DNA of 64,000 nt, taken from assembly GCF_002860345.1 (NCBI RefSeq), contig NZ_NMYC01000001.1:310001-374000 (forward strand). Direction: 5' to 3'. The notes beneath the pieces are model-generated. The model was not told where the DNA came from and searched no databases. It saw nothing but the letters and a program-made list of their open reading frames with translations. Made by a program: the position numbers and the translations under genes. Positions 15,965-29,596 of the stretch are shown here, in pieces (position 1 is the first letter of the stretch; each line of letters starts with the position of its first letter). The DNA comes from Bifidobacterium anseris (GTDB lineage Bacteria; Actinomycetota; Actinomycetes; Actinomycetales; Bifidobacteriaceae).

Positions 15965-18900
15965 CGACACCGCAACCACCACCGTTGGCGCACGCGGCAC
16001 GATCGACGGTGCGCTGACGGAACTGCGCGCGCGCCTCGAAGCCGACCCCGCCTTCCACGATTTGGCGCACGGCCTGATCGAAGCGGACGCCGAGGTGGGC
16101 GAGCCGATCCTGTCCATCGGCGCGCCCGACGGCATCCGTCCGGCGCTCGCCTCCGCACGCGCCACGCTGTCGCCGATCGTCGTCGTCGTGCCGTCGGGAC
16201 GCGAGGCCGAGGAACTCGTCGACGACATCCGCTCGTGGTACGACGGCGACCCGGCCGCCGTCGCCCAGCTCGAAGCATGGGAGACGCTGCCGCACGAACG
16301 CCTCTCGCCGCGCGCCGACACCGTCGCCAACCGTATGGAGGTCTTCCGCAGGCTGTGCCATCCCGAGGCGGGCAGCGCAATGTTCGGCCCCATCCGCATC
16401 CTCGTCATGCCGGTACGTTCGCTGATTCAGCCGGTCGTCGCCGGCATCGGCGACGTCAAGCCGCTTGTCTTCGCGCTCGGCGAGCGGATCGCGCTCGACG
16501 AGGCCGCGGCCGCGCTCGTGCGCAACGCCTACACGCGCGTCGACCTCGTCATGGACCGCGGCGAATTCGCCGTGCGCGGCGGCCTCATCGACGTCTTTCC
16601 GCCGACGATGCCGCATCCGGTGCGCATCGAGTTCTTCGGCGATGACATCGACTCGATCCGCGAATTCCACGCCTCCGACCAGCGCACCTACGGCCCGCAG
16701 ATCAAGTCCGTCTGGGCGACGCCGTGCCGCGAGGTGCAGCTCACCGAGCAGATCCGCGAGCGCGCGCGTTCGCTCGTCGGCCGCATCCCGAACGCCGACG
16801 ACATGCTCGAATCAATCGCGCAGGCGATTCCCGTCGAGGGCATGGAATCGCTGCTGCCGGCCCTCGTGGACGACATGAGGCCCGTCTCGTCGATGCTGCC
16901 GAAGGACGCCGTCGTCATGCTGTGCGACCCGGAGAAGCTGCGCCGTTCGGTCGACGACCTAGCGAAGACCGCCAATGAGTTTCTCGCGACGAGCTGGCAC
17001 GTCGCCGCCGCCGGGCACGGCGCCGGCGCGCCGATTGACTTCGAGGGCGCGAACTTCCTCGACTACGACGAGGTCGTCTCCTCGCTCGCGTACAGCGAAC
17101 GCGAACTGTGGAGGATCAGCGGGTTCACCGTCGACTCGTCGCTGCCCGGGCATGTGCAGATCGATGCGCAGACACCCAAGGCGTTCCGCGGCGACGAGCG
17201 GCGCACCGAGCAGGGCGTGCGCGCGCTGCTCGACGACGGCTACGACGTGACGGTGACGGCCGCCGCCCAAGGCACGCTGCATCGTCTTGCGCGCATGCTC
17301 AACGCCGTCGGCGTCGCCAATTTCACGGCCGTGCGCTCGCAGGCGCGCGACGGCTTCGTCGACGCGGCCGCGAAGACCGCGCTGCTCACCGAACGCGACC
17401 TGACCGGCCGCGAAAGCGTCGCCGGCGGCCCCAAGACGCCGCGCAAGCGCCGCAAGTCGATCGATTTGATGGAACTCAAGCCGGGCGACTTCGTCGTGCA
17501 CGAACAGCACGGCATCGGCCGTTTCGTCGGCATGCGCCAGCGCACGACCGGATCGGGACGCAACCGCACGACGCGCGAGTACCTCGTCATCGAATACGCG
17601 CCGAGCAAACGCAACGCGCCGCCGGACAAGCTGTTCATCCCGACCGACCAGCTCGATCTCGTCAGCAAGTACATCGGCGCCGAGATCCCCAAGCTCAACA
17701 AGCTCGGCGGCTCGGACTGGGCGGCGACGAAGGCGAAGGCGAAGAAGCACGTCCACGAGATCGCGCAGAACCTCATCAAGCTGTATGCGGCGCGCCAGCG
17801 CACGAAGGGCTTCGCGTTCAGCAAGGACACGCCGTGGCAGAAGGAGCTCGAGGACGCCTTCCCGTACCAGGAGACCGCCGACCAGCTCACGACGATCGAC
17901 GACGTCAAGGCGGACATGGAGAAGCCGGTGCCGATGGACCGCCTCATCTGCGGCGACGTCGGCTTCGGCAAGACCGAGATCGCCGTGCGCGCTGCTTTCA
18001 AGGCCGTGCAGGACTCCAAGCAGGTGGCCGTGCTCGTGCCGACGACACTGCTCGTCCAGCAGCACTACGAGACCTTCACCGAACGCTTCGAGGGATTCCC
18101 GGTCACCGTCGCGGCGATGAGCCGCTTCCAGAGCACGAAGCAGATCAACGAGACGATCAAGGGACTCGCCGACGGCAGCGTCGACGTCGTCATCGGCACG
18201 CACAAGCTGCTCAACCCGAAGATCAAGTTCAAGGACCTCGGTCTCGTCATCATCGACGAGGAGCAGCGCTTCGGCGTCGAGGCGAAGGAGGCGCTCAAGG
18301 CGATCCGCACGAACGTCGACGTGCTGAGCCTGTCGGCGACGCCGATCCCGCGCACGCTTGAGATGGCCGTCACCGGCATCCGCGAGATGTCGACGCTCGC
18401 GACGCCGCCGGAGGACCGCCTGCCGGTGCTCACCTACGTCGGCGCCTACGAGGACGCGCAGGTCACGGCGGCGATCCGGCGCGAGCTGCTGCGCGGCGGT
18501 CAGGTCTTCTACATCCACAATCGCGTCGAGGACATCGACAAGAAGGCCGCGAAGCTGCACGAGCTTGTTCCCGAGGCGAGAATCGGCATCGCGCATGGCA
18601 AGATGGGACGCAAGCAGCTCGACCAGATCATCCGCGACTTCTGGCATCGCGACATCGACGTGCTGTTGTGCACGACGATCGTCGAGACCGGTCTCGACAT
18701 CTCGAACGCGAACACATTGATCGTCGACCACGCCGACCGCTTCGGCCTCAGCCAGCTGCACCAGCTGCGCGGACGCGTCGGCCGCGGCCGCGACCGCGCC
18801 TACGCGTACTTCCTGTACGACCCGGGCAAGCCGATGACCGAGCAGTCGCACGAGCGTCTTGTGACGATCGCGCAGAACACGGCGCTCGGAAGCGGCTTCG

Positions 18901-19523
18901 ACGTGGCGATGAAGGACCTCGAGCTGCGCGGTACCGGCAACCTGCTGGGCGACGAGCAGAGCGGGCACATCGAAGGCGTCGGCTTCGACCTGTACGTGCG
19001 CATGGTCTCCGAGGCGATCGAGGACTACAAGGAGCCCGACCGCGTCGAGCCGCCCGTCGTCACGATCGACCTGCCCATCGAGGCGTCGATCCCGGTCGAC
19101 TACATCGATTCGGACAAGCTGCGCCTCGAAGCGTACCGCAAGCTCGCAGAGGCGAGGAACGACGACGATCTCGAGGAGCTGCGCGAGGAGCTCACCGACC
19201 GCTACGGCGAGCCCCCGCAGGTTTTCACGTCGCTATTCGGCATCGCACGGCTGCGCGAGCGCGCCCGGGACCTCGGGATCACCGAGATCGTTGGCCAGGG
19301 CGGCAAACTGCGCGTCGGGGGCATCGACCCGCCCGAATCGGTACGCATGCGCATCGAACGCATCTACAAGGGCGCGCAGTACCGGCCGCTCACGCACACC
19401 TACACGATTCCGACGCCTTTCGCCGGATCGCTCGGATCGGGGTCGATGGATTCCGGCGAGGTCATCCACTGGGTTAGCCAGCTGCTCGACGACCTCGCGT
19501 GGACGCCGAAGCCGCGCGTCTGA
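15954..19523 (+). CDS. mfd: Transcription-repair coupling factor Mfd
   Basis: 1189 residues. Pushes stalled RNA polymerase off DNA lesions and recruits UvrA. In order: a UvrB-homology region (residues ~20-350), the RNA polymerase interaction domain beginning near GDFVVHEQHGIGRF (~510), and RecG-like translocase domains with Walker A GDVGFGKTE (~667) and DEEQ box (~767). These are followed by HQLRGRVGRGR and a C-terminal UvrA-masking domain. An AGGA site lies 7 nt before ATG 15954. It overlaps pth. uvrB is also in this window at 57 kb. Confidence 0.97.
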   Translation: MAADDTATTTVGARGTIDGALTELRARLEADPAFHDLAHGLIEADAEVGEPILSIGAPDGIRPALASARATLSPIVVVVPSGREAEELVDDIRSWYDGDPAAVAQLEAWETLPHERLSPRADTVANRMEVFRRLCHPEAGSAMFGPIRILVMPVRSLIQPVVAGIGDVKPLVFALGERIALDEAAAALVRNAYTRVDLVMDRGEFAVRGGLIDVFPPTMPHPVRIEFFGDDIDSIREFHASDQRTYGPQIKSVWATPCREVQLTEQIRERARSLVGRIPNADDMLESIAQAIPVEGMESLLPALVDDMRPVSSMLPKDAVVMLCDPEKLRRSVDDLAKTANEFLATSWHVAAAGHGAGAPIDFEGANFLDYDEVVSSLAYSERELWRISGFTVDSSLPGHVQIDAQTPKAFRGDERRTEQGVRALLDDGYDVTVTAAAQGTLHRLARMLNAVGVANFTAVRSQARDGFVDAAAKTALLTERDLTGRESVAGGPKTPRKRRKSIDLMELKPGDFVVHEQHGIGRFVGMRQRTTGSGRNRTTREYLVIEYAPSKRNAPPDKLFIPTDQLDLVSKYIGAEIPKLNKLGGSDWAATKAKAKKHVHEIAQNLIKLYAARQRTKGFAFSKDTPWQKELEDAFPYQETADQLTTIDDVKADMEKPVPMDRLICGDVGFGKTEIAVRAAFKAVQDSKQVAVLVPTTLLVQQHYETFTERFEGFPVTVAAMSRFQSTKQINETIKGLADGSVDVVIGTHKLLNPKIKFKDLGLVIIDEEQRFGVEAKEALKAIRTNVDVLSLSATPIPRTLEMAVTGIREMSTLATPPEDRLPVLTYVGAYEDAQVTAAIRRELLRGGQVFYIHNRVEDIDKKAAKLHELVPEARIGIAHGKMGRKQLDQIIRDFWHRDIDVLLCTTIVETGLDISNANTLIVDHADRFGLSQLHQLRGRVGRGRDRAYAYFLYDPGKPMTEQSHERLVTIAQNTALGSGFDVAMKDLELRGTGNLLGDEQSGHIEGVGFDLYVRMVSEAIEDYKEPDRVEPPVVTIDLPIEASIPVDYIDSDKLRLEAYRKLAEARNDDDLEELREELTDRYGEPPQVFTSLFGIARLRERARDLGITEIVGQGGKLRVGGIDPPESVRMRIERIYKGAQYRPLTHTYTIPTPFAGSLGSGSMDSGEVIHWVSQLLDDLAWTPKPRV

Positions 19524-19551
19524 CGCACGACGCAGCCGACGGGTAGGCCAG

Positions 19552-19599
19552 ATATCGTGAAGGCCGCACAAGGCATTCCTGTGCGGCCTTCACGATATA
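19552..19599. terminator. Terminator after mfd, between convergent genes
   Basis: Perfect inverted repeat of about 20 bp per arm (atatcgtgaaggccgcaca / tgtgcggccttcacgatat) with a short loop. No T-run beyond it. It separates mfd from the convergent importer operon. Confidence 0.75.
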
Positions 19600-19651
19600 T
19601 CGGCGCATCGGGCACTATGACCGGCGCCAACTGTGGTTGTCGACGGTTCCG

Positions 19652-20377
19652 TCACCCGCGCAATGCGCGGTGCAGCCGTTCCTCGAGCGCCTGATGGTCG
19701 TACGGACGTCCCTGGACGTCGAGACTCGAACGGTCAGCGCGCACCTCATCGCGGATGCGGCCGTCGGCGAGCACGAGGATGCGGTCCGCGAGCCGTACCG
19801 CCTCGGCGATGTCATGGGTGACGAGCACCGTCGCGAACCCAAGCCGTGCACGCAGTCCGGCGAGCAGATCCTGCATGTCAAGCCGTGTGAGCGCGTCGAG
19901 CGCGCCGAAGGGTTCATCGAGCAGCAGCAGCCGCGGCCGGCGCGTCAACGCCCGGGCGAGCGAGACACGCTGCCGCTGGCCGCCGGACAGCTCAGCCGGC
20001 AGTTTGTCTGCGGCGTCGGCCAGCTGCACCTGATCGAGCGCGCGCACGGCGAGCGCCTTGCGTTCGCGGCGTGTCATACGGCCGCGGTCGGCGTCGATGC
20101 CGAGCGTCACGTTGTCCCAGATGCGCAGCCACGGGACGAGTCGCGCGTCCTGAAAGCCGAAGGCGACGCGCGGCTCGGTGCGCACGTGGCCGCGGTCCGC
20201 GTCGATCAGACCGGCGATGATGCGCAGCAGCGTCGACTTGCCGCAGCCGGAGCGGCCGATGAGTGCGACGGTCTCGCCTGCGTTGACGCGCAGGTCCACG
20301 TCGTCGAGCACGGTGCGTCCGTCGAAGGCCTTGCATACGTCGTCGATCGCGACGGCGGGCGTCACGCCGCCGCTCAT
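19652..20377 (-). CDS. thiZ: ABC importer ATPase, ThiZ-type (thiamine precursor uptake)
   Basis: 241 residues with Walker [10 protein letters not shown] (~residues 42-50), Q-loop [11 protein letters not shown], signature LSGGQRQR, Walker [13 protein letters not shown] and the H-loop THD. It belongs to the nitrate/sulfonate/taurine class of importer ATPases. The class alone would not give the substrate. The operon starts with a TPP riboswitch, which makes a pyrimidine precursor of thiamine the likely cargo. The ATG overlaps the stop of the binding-protein gene (ATGA). Last gene of the operon. Confidence 0.85.
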   Translation of the reverse strand: MSGGVTPAVAIDDVCKAFDGRTVLDDVDLRVNAGETVALIGRSGCGKSTLLRIIAGLIDADRGHVRTEPRVAFGFQDARLVPWLRIWDNVTLGIDADRGRMTRRERKALAVRALDQVQLADAADKLPAELSGGQRQRVSLARALTRRPRLLLLDEPFGALDALTRLDMQDLLAGLRARLGFATVLVTHDIAEAVRLADRILVLADGRIRDEVRADRSSLDVQGRPYDHQALEERLHRALRG

Positions 20378-21372
20378 GCGCCGCAGTCCATCGTCGCGGC
20401 GGCGATGTCGGGCATCGTGTCGATGAAGCCGAAGTCCACGTATTCGCGGGCCTGCGCCTCGAGCATCGCGCGGCCGTCGGCGTCGATCGGCAGGATCGTC
20501 GGCACGTCGAAGTGCGCGATCTGGTTGGCGACCTCCTCGGATGCTCCGAAGTGCCGGTAGGCGTCGGTGATAATCTCTGGACGCTTCGCCGCGGCCTCGG
20601 ACTCCCTGACGAGCGCCCGGTACATCGCCTTGACGGCGTCGGGATGTTTCGTCGCGAAGTCGCGCGAGACGATATGGATCGAGACGTTGTGGTTGTCGTA
20701 GTCCTTGCCGTTGGCGAGCAGCTTCGCGCCCGGCGTGGCCATCGCCGCCGCGAGGTTCTGGTCGAAGGAGGAGAGCGCGTCGATCTGCCCGGAGGTGAAG
20801 GCCGCCTGGAAGTTGCTCGGGCTCATCTCGACGACGTCGACGTCGTCGACGTCCACGCCGCTGCCTTCGAGGGCCTTGTGCAGCACGTAGTCGCCGGTGC
20901 CGCCGCGTTTGATGATCGCAACCTTCCTGCCCTTGAGGTCGTCGAGTGATTCGACGCCGGAACCGGGGGCGGCGACGATGCCCTGTGAGTCGCCGTCGTA
21001 GTATTCGATTGCGAAGGCGGTCCACGGCTGTCCCTGTGCGAGGAAGTTGATGAACGATCCGGTGCCGGTGCTCGTTGCGTCGGCGTTGCCGGACAGGACG
21101 GCGGCGTAGGCGTCGGTCGGGTTGTACGGACCGGTGAATCGCACGTCGGTGCCCGCCATCGCCTCGTCGAGGAAGGGCTCGTCGCGCACCGTCGTCAGAT
21201 AGTTCGCCGTGGACAGATAAGCGACGCGCATCGTGGCGCCGTCGCCCGCCTGCGCCGACGACGTGCCGCATGCGGCGGCGCCGGCGAGCAGCGCGGCGGC
21301 GCAGACGGCGGCGAGCAGGCGGCGCGGGTGGGAAGCGGATGAGCGGAATCGGGAAGTGGATGTGAATGACAT
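20374..21372 (-). CDS. thiY: Substrate-binding lipoprotein, ThiY/NMT1-type
   Basis: 332 residues. The signal peptide ends in a lipobox-like GAAAC with Cys35 as the lipidated residue. The mature part is an NMT1/SsuA-like periplasmic-binding fold: [24 protein letters not shown], the [20 protein letters not shown] block, and a second lobe from about residue 215. Related proteins bind HMP, formylaminopyrimidine, sulfonates or nitrate. The TPP riboswitch ahead of the operon points to a thiamine pyrimidine. It lies after the permease gene with a 259-nt gap. Confidence 0.82.
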   Translation of the reverse strand: MSFTSTSRFRSSASHPRRLLAAVCAAALLAGAAACGTSSAQAGDGATMRVAYLSTANYLTTVRDEPFLDEAMAGTDVRFTGPYNPTDAYAAVLSGNADATSTGTGSFINFLAQGQPWTAFAIEYYDGDSQGIVAAPGSGVESLDDLKGRKVAIIKRGGTGDYVLHKALEGSGVDVDDVDVVEMSPSNFQAAFTSGQIDALSSFDQNLAAAMATPGAKLLANGKDYDNHNVSIHIVSRDFATKHPDAVKAMYRALVRESEAAAKRPEIITDAYRHFGASEEVANQIAHFDVPTILPIDADGRAMLEAQAREYVDFGFIDTMPDIAAATMDCGA

Positions 21373-21631
21373 GGTGTCTCCTTGTGGGTATGGTCGTGGG
21401 CATGGCCGCGCGGCCGCGTCGCCTCGCCATGGTCGGTCGTCGTACCATGAGCGGTCGTCGTGAACGGCATGGTCGTCGTGAACGGCGCGACGGCTCGGTC
21501 GGCCGACGTCGATGACGAATCGGTCATACGGTCATGCGGAATCGGTTGATGATGGGGCCGCATCGGTCGATGGCGGTCCTGAAACGAACAATGAACCCTG
21601 CGGAAGTCCGCGGGGAAGGGGGAGTACGACG
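21373..21631 (-). other. Spacer inside the thiamine-precursor importer operon
   Basis: 259 nt between permease and binding-protein genes with no convincing reading frame. It contains an imperfect tandem repeat (gtcgtcgtgaacggc twice, about 21458-21487) and several related short motifs. An AAGGAG ribosome site for the binding protein lies at the end. It could hold an internal promoter or a processing site; nothing decisive is visible. Confidence 0.4.
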
Positions 21632-24190
<2,559 letters not shown>

Positions 24191-24247
24191 TCATGCCGGC
24201 CGCATGATGACCATCGTCGTCGTGTGACCGTCGCGTGAACGCTTCAG

Positions 24248-24284
24248 CCCGCCGCATCCGCTCGTCGAATGCGGCGGGTATTTT
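24248..24284 (+). terminator. Terminator of eno, fused to the next promoter
   Basis: cccgccgcat and atgcggcggg (24248-24257 / 24269-24278) form a 10-bp stem followed at once by TATTTT. The same TATTTT sits 7 nt before the next ATG and fits as its -10 box. Confidence 0.75.
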
Positions 24285-24291
24285 CATATCC
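24279..24291 (+). promoter_or_regulatory. Leaderless-type -10 of the ftsB-like gene
   Basis: TATTTT (24279-24284) ends 7 nt before ATG 24292. No ribosome site is present. It overlaps the U-tract of the enolase terminator. Confidence 0.45.
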
Positions 24292-24816
24292 ATGAGCAAA
24301 CGACCACGCGCCACGCAGGCGAAGCAGCAACCGATGAAACGGACGAGCGCGGGGCCAATCGCCTTCTTCGTCGCGCTGTTCATCATCGCGCTCGGGCTCA
24401 TCCAGCTCATCTCGACCTTCCATTCCTATGCGCTCGATCTGTCGGAGCTCAACAGCCTCAAGAAGCAGGAGGCGGCGCTCGTCGCGCAGAAGCAGGAGCT
24501 CGAGAACGACATCGAACGCTGGGACGACGACGCCTATGTGACCGCGCAGGCGCGCGAACGCCTCGGCTACGTGTTCCCCGGCGAACAGCCGATCCGCGTC
24601 GAACATCCCGAGGCCGTGACCGGCAAGAAGACGTCGACGCCGCTCGACGGCGCCGACGGCGCGCAGGAGACGACGCTGCCGTGGTACAGCGAGATGGCGT
24701 ACTCGTTCAAGGAGGCCGACGCCGGCAAGGACAAGACGCATGGCGCAGACGCACACGACGAGACGGACGCCGGTGCCGCGACGCCGTCCGACGATCAGGA
24801 CAAGGAGCAGCAGTGA
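24292..24816 (+). CDS. FtsB/DivIC-family septum formation protein
   Basis: 174 residues. A basic cytoplasmic N-terminus is followed by one transmembrane helix (about residues 22-42). A coiled coil (SLKKQEAALVAQKQELENDIERW) and the ARERLGYVFPGE motif typical of the DivIC/FtsB family come next, then an acidic Asp/Thr/Ala-rich tail. Such proteins form a bitopic complex with FtsL and FtsQ at the division site. Its stop codon overlaps the GTG of the DUF501-Ppx gene. The enolase - ftsB - DUF501 - ppx order is widely conserved in actinobacteria. Confidence 0.88.
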   Translation: MSKRPRATQAKQQPMKRTSAGPIAFFVALFIIALGLIQLISTFHSYALDLSELNSLKKQEAALVAQKQELENDIERWDDDAYVTAQARERLGYVFPGEQPIRVEHPEAVTGKKTSTPLDGADGAQETTLPWYSEMAYSFKEADAGKDKTHGADAHDETDAGAATPSDDQDKEQQ

Positions 24817-26483
24817 CCGATTTCGATGCCGAGATGATGCAGCGGGCCGAGGAACTCGTGGACCGTTTCCTTGCCGCGCCGGCGAGCGAGGAGGACGTCG
24901 AGGTCGTCGGCGCGCAGCTGGGGCGCTTCCCGCGTGGCATGGTCGCCGTCGGCGCGCGCTGCCGCTGCGGCCGTCCGCTCGCCGTCGTCACCCGTCCGCT
25001 CGTCGACGGCAGGATCCCTTTCCCGACGACGATGTACCTGACGAGCCCGGAGGCCGTCAAGGCCGCATCGCATCTCGAGGCGGAAGGCCTGATGAAGGAG
25101 TACAACGCGCGCCTCGCCGAGGACGAGGATCTGCGCCGCGCCTACGAGCGCGCCCATGTGGTGTACCTTGCGTTCCGCCATGCGCTGGCGGCGCGTCTGG
25201 GTGACGATGAGACGCACATCGAGGGCACGAGCGCCGGCGGCATGCCGACCCGCGTCAAGTGCCTGCACGCGCTCGTTGCGCAGAGCCTCGTCATGGGCCC
25301 GGGCGTCAACCCGATCGGCGACGACGCGCTCGAACGGATGAGCGGCGAGTTCGACGCCGACGTCTGCCGCTGCGCGCCGCTCGACGAGGGCCGCGCCGCG
25401 CGCCGCGCGCGCCGTCACGCCGCCGAACGCGATACACGCGACGAACGCGGCGAAGGCAACGAACATAATGAGGAAAACGCGTCGGAGACGTCGGTCGTCG
25501 TCGCCGGCATCGATTGCGGCACGAACTCGATCCGCCTCAAGATCGCGCGCGTCGACGCGGACGGCATCCACGACGTTGTGCCGCGCATGCTGCGCGTCGT
25601 GCGTCTGGGCGAAGGCGTCGACGAGACGCATCGCTTCGCCGACGACGCGCTCGAACGCACCTACGCCGCGGCGCGCGAGTTCGCGGCCGTGCTCGCCGAG
25701 CACCGCGTCGACGCGCTGCGCTTCGTCGCCACGTCGGCGACGCGCGACGCCGAGAACCGCAAGGAGTTCGAGGACACGATCGAATCGATCCTCGGCGTGC
25801 GCCCCGAAGTGATCTCCGGCACCGAGGAGGCCGACCTGAGCTTCCTGGCGGCCACGGCGATGACGTCGCGCGACGACCTCGAGCCGCCGTTCCTCGTCGT
25901 CGATCTGGGCGGCGGCTCGACCGAGCTCGTCGTCGGTGGCGACGGCGAGGCGATGCCTGCGACGAAGGTGCGCGCCGCGTTCTCGATGAACATCGGCTCG
26001 GTGCGCATGACCGAACGCCATCTGCACTCCGACCCGCCGACGCAGCAGCAGATCGACGAGACCGTCGCCGACATCGACGCGCACATCGACGAGGCCTTCG
26101 CGCATGTGCCGGCCGGCACCTCCAACACGATCATCGGCGTGTCCGGCACCGTCACGACGATGACGGCGCTGGCGATGGGACTGCCCGAATACGACCACTG
26201 CGCCGTCGACGGCGTGCGCATGGACTTCCTCACCGCCTTCGACGTCGACGACCGTTTCCTGCACATGCCCCGCGAGGAGCGGCGCGGCTACCGCACGATC
26301 CATCCGGGGCGCATCGACGTCGTCGGCGGCGGCGCGCTCATCTGGAGCCGCGTGCTCGAGCGCATCGCCGAGGCGGCGCGCGCCGACCACGGCAAGGTCA
26401 TCGACTCCTACGTGGCGAGCGAGCACGGCCTGCTCGACGGGCTCGTGCTCGACATGGGACGGCGTTTGCTCGCCGAACGCTGA
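24813..26483 (+). CDS. DUF501 protein fused to Ppx/GppA exopolyphosphatase
   Basis: 556 residues in one continuous frame. Residues ~5-185 are a DUF501 domain (LGRFPRGMVAVGARCRCGRPLAVVTRP..., TYL and CLHALVAQSLVMGPGVNPIGD). An Arg-rich then acidic linker spans ~186-228. From residue 229 a full Ppx/GppA phosphatase follows: VVAGIDCGTNSIRLKIARV, FVATSATRDAENR, ISGTEEADLSFLAA, LVVDLGGGSTELVVG, and IIGVSGTVTTMTALA. The second half would cleave inorganic polyphosphate or pppGpp. In most actinobacteria these are two adjacent genes; here I find no stop or start between them. GTG 24813 has AAGGAG 5 nt upstream and overlaps the previous stop. Confidence 0.88.
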   Translation: MTDFDAEMMQRAEELVDRFLAAPASEEDVEVVGAQLGRFPRGMVAVGARCRCGRPLAVVTRPLVDGRIPFPTTMYLTSPEAVKAASHLEAEGLMKEYNARLAEDEDLRRAYERAHVVYLAFRHALAARLGDDETHIEGTSAGGMPTRVKCLHALVAQSLVMGPGVNPIGDDALERMSGEFDADVCRCAPLDEGRAARRARRHAAERDTRDERGEGNEHNEENASETSVVVAGIDCGTNSIRLKIARVDADGIHDVVPRMLRVVRLGEGVDETHRFADDALERTYAAAREFAAVLAEHRVDALRFVATSATRDAENRKEFEDTIESILGVRPEVISGTEEADLSFLAATAMTSRDDLEPPFLVVDLGGGSTELVVGGDGEAMPATKVRAAFSMNIGSVRMTERHLHSDPPTQQQIDETVADIDAHIDEAFAHVPAGTSNTIIGVSGTVTTMTALAMGLPEYDHCAVDGVRMDFLTAFDVDDRFLHMPREERRGYRTIHPGRIDVVGGGALIWSRVLERIAEAARADHGKVIDSYVASEHGLLDGLVLDMGRRLLAER

Positions 26484-26528
26484 CGTGGCATAATGCCTAC
26501 GGTGCCGGCGTGAGGCCGCCGGCCGCAC

Positions 26529-26608
<80 letters not shown>

Positions 26609-26615
26609 CCCTGAC

Positions 26616-26641
26616 AACCCGCCAGAAATGGCGGGTTTTCC
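26616..26641 (+). terminator. Terminator of tRNA-Leu
   Basis: acccgcc / ggcgggt stem with an AGAAAT loop followed by TTTTCCC, 8 nt after the tRNA. Confidence 0.75.
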
Positions 26642-26759
26642 CGTATATGCGCATGCTGATACGGTCATCGGCGTGTCCATACGCGCCGCGTTCCCACGAT
26701 CCGCCGATTCCCTCACGACATCGTCATCCGTCCGTAACACAACGCGCGCTTTTCCTTCG

Positions 26760-26774
26760 TACACTCGCAACAAC
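26760..26774 (+). promoter_or_regulatory. Possible leaderless-type promoter
   Basis: TACACT (26760-26765) ends 9 nt before ATG 26775; no Shine-Dalgarno is seen. Confidence 0.4.
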
Positions 26775-27410
26775 ATGACCACCAGACCTACGGACGACGG
26801 GAATCACATGAGCGAATCAATCTCCAGCGCATCGAGGGGCGCCGCGGCCGCGCGCGCACATACGAGCGTCGTGAAGGACCAGACGACGGGCGTGCCGATC
26901 ATGCTCGCGCAGGCCGTCATTCTCGCCGCGACGCTCACGTTCTGCGAGATCTTCTGCTCGCCGCTGACTGCGACCTTCCGTCCGGCGGTCTTCGCGCTCG
27001 TGCCGTGGGCGGGCGTCGCCTCGCTGTTCGCCGTCATGTTCTCCTTCGTCGTCGGCTTCGCGCTGCTGTGGTGCGCCGAATCCTTCGCCTACCGCATGCG
27101 TCGGCGTCTGCAGCCGCTCGTCTATGCGACGATCGGCGCGATCTCGTTCGGCGTGTGGACCGTGTGGGTCATCCTCGGCGTGCGCAACATGATCACCGGG
27201 CGCCTTGGCGCCGGCGTGCTGTCTTCGCACGACACGACGATCGCCGTCGTCAGCGGCGCGCTGCTCGGCATGGCGGCGTTCTTCGCCGCCTACACGCTTG
27301 GCGAACGCCTCGCCCGCCACCGCAAGGCGCTCATTGCGATCGCACTCGCCGTCCTGCTCATCGCCTGCTACGGCGGCTACGTCCTCTTCATCATGCTCCA
27401 CGCGCTGTGA
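26775..27410 (+). CDS. Membrane protein of unknown function, about five helices
   Basis: 211 residues. A polar N-terminal tail of ~45 residues is followed by hydrophobic segments at about 50-68, 78-100, 118-138, 152-172 and 186-208. A short basic loop (AYRMRRRLQPL) lies between the second and third. I do not recognise a family. The start could instead be the ATG at 26808, because the first eleven codons add little and neither has a good ribosome site. It stands alone between the tRNA and sdaA. Confidence 0.7.
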   Translation: MTTRPTDDGNHMSESISSASRGAAAARAHTSVVKDQTTGVPIMLAQAVILAATLTFCEIFCSPLTATFRPAVFALVPWAGVASLFAVMFSFVVGFALLWCAESFAYRMRRRLQPLVYATIGAISFGVWTVWVILGVRNMITGRLGAGVLSSHDTTIAVVSGALLGMAAFFAAYTLGERLARHRKALIAIALAVLLIACYGGYVLFIMLHAL

Positions 27411-27433
27411 GAGCCGACGTACGCACGCATCGA

Positions 27434-27468
27434 CGCGCATGACGGCCCGACGGCCGCCATGCGCGTTT
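27434..27468 (+). terminator. Probable terminator after the membrane protein gene
   Basis: cgcgcatg-acggc / gccgc-catgcgcg imperfect inverted repeat followed by TTTC. Confidence 0.5.
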
Positions 27469-27513
27469 CATATGCGCGCCCGGCAGCCGACGGCGGAACG
27501 CGGCGGCGACGCC

Positions 27514-27526
27514 TATACTGTCAGGC
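27514..27526 (+). promoter_or_regulatory. Leaderless-type promoter of sdaA
   Basis: TATACT (27514-27519) ends 7 nt before ATG 27527, without a ribosome site. Confidence 0.6.
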
Positions 27527-28996
<1,470 letters not shown>

Positions 28997-29070
28997 CATG
29001 GGCACCCTCGGCGCAATGGGCCGTTCTGTGCTAGGCTGGGTCCCGTTGTGCTTGGAACCAAGGAGGAAAC

Positions 29071-29478
29071 ATGGCTAACGAGATGCCCCAGGTCGAAGGC
29101 GGATTCGGAGACCTGCCGGTGATGACGTTCCCGCAGGACGAGGCGCCCAAGGGGCTCAAGGTCGTCGAGCTCGTCGAAGGCAACGGCCCGATGGTGCGCC
29201 GCGGCGACACGGTGACCGTCAACTACCACGGTCAGGTCTGGGGCAACGACAAGGCCTTCGACTCGAGCTTCGAACGCCACCAGCCGGCGAGCTTCGGCAT
29301 CGGCGTCGGCCAGGTCATCAAGGGATGGGACCAGACGGTCCCTGGCCACAACGTCGGCTCGCGTCTGCTCATCTCGATCCCGCCGGAGTACGGCTACGGC
29401 TCGCGCGGCGTGCCGCAGGCCGGCATCGGCGGCGATGACACGCTCGAGTTCGTCGTGGACATCATCTCCACGCGCTGA
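29071..29478 (+). CDS. FKBP-type peptidyl-prolyl isomerase
   Basis: 135 residues, cytoplasmic, one FKBP domain (about 30-133): GDTVTVNYHGQVWGNDKAFDSSFERH, GVGQVIKGWDQTVPGHNVGSRLLISIPPEYGYGSRG and the final LEFVVDIISTR. The aromatic residues lining the active site (Y, F, W, Y) are in place. The short acidic N-terminal part is not a signal peptide. AAGGAGG lies 6 nt before the ATG. A TAGGCT -10-like box lies about 35 nt upstream. It precedes greA by 118 nt and may share its transcript. Confidence 0.95.
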   Translation: MANEMPQVEGGFGDLPVMTFPQDEAPKGLKVVELVEGNGPMVRRGDTVTVNYHGQVWGNDKAFDSSFERHQPASFGIGVGQVIKGWDQTVPGHNVGSRLLISIPPEYGYGSRGVPQAGIGGDDTLEFVVDIISTR

Positions 29479-29596
29479 AACGGGCATGGCCGGCCCGACG
29501 CCGGCCGCATCGGCCGCATCGCGCCCGTCGGGGAGCCGCCCCGGCGTGCACGATGCGGATTTTGCATATCAAGGCTTTTCCATGAAGGAGGACATC

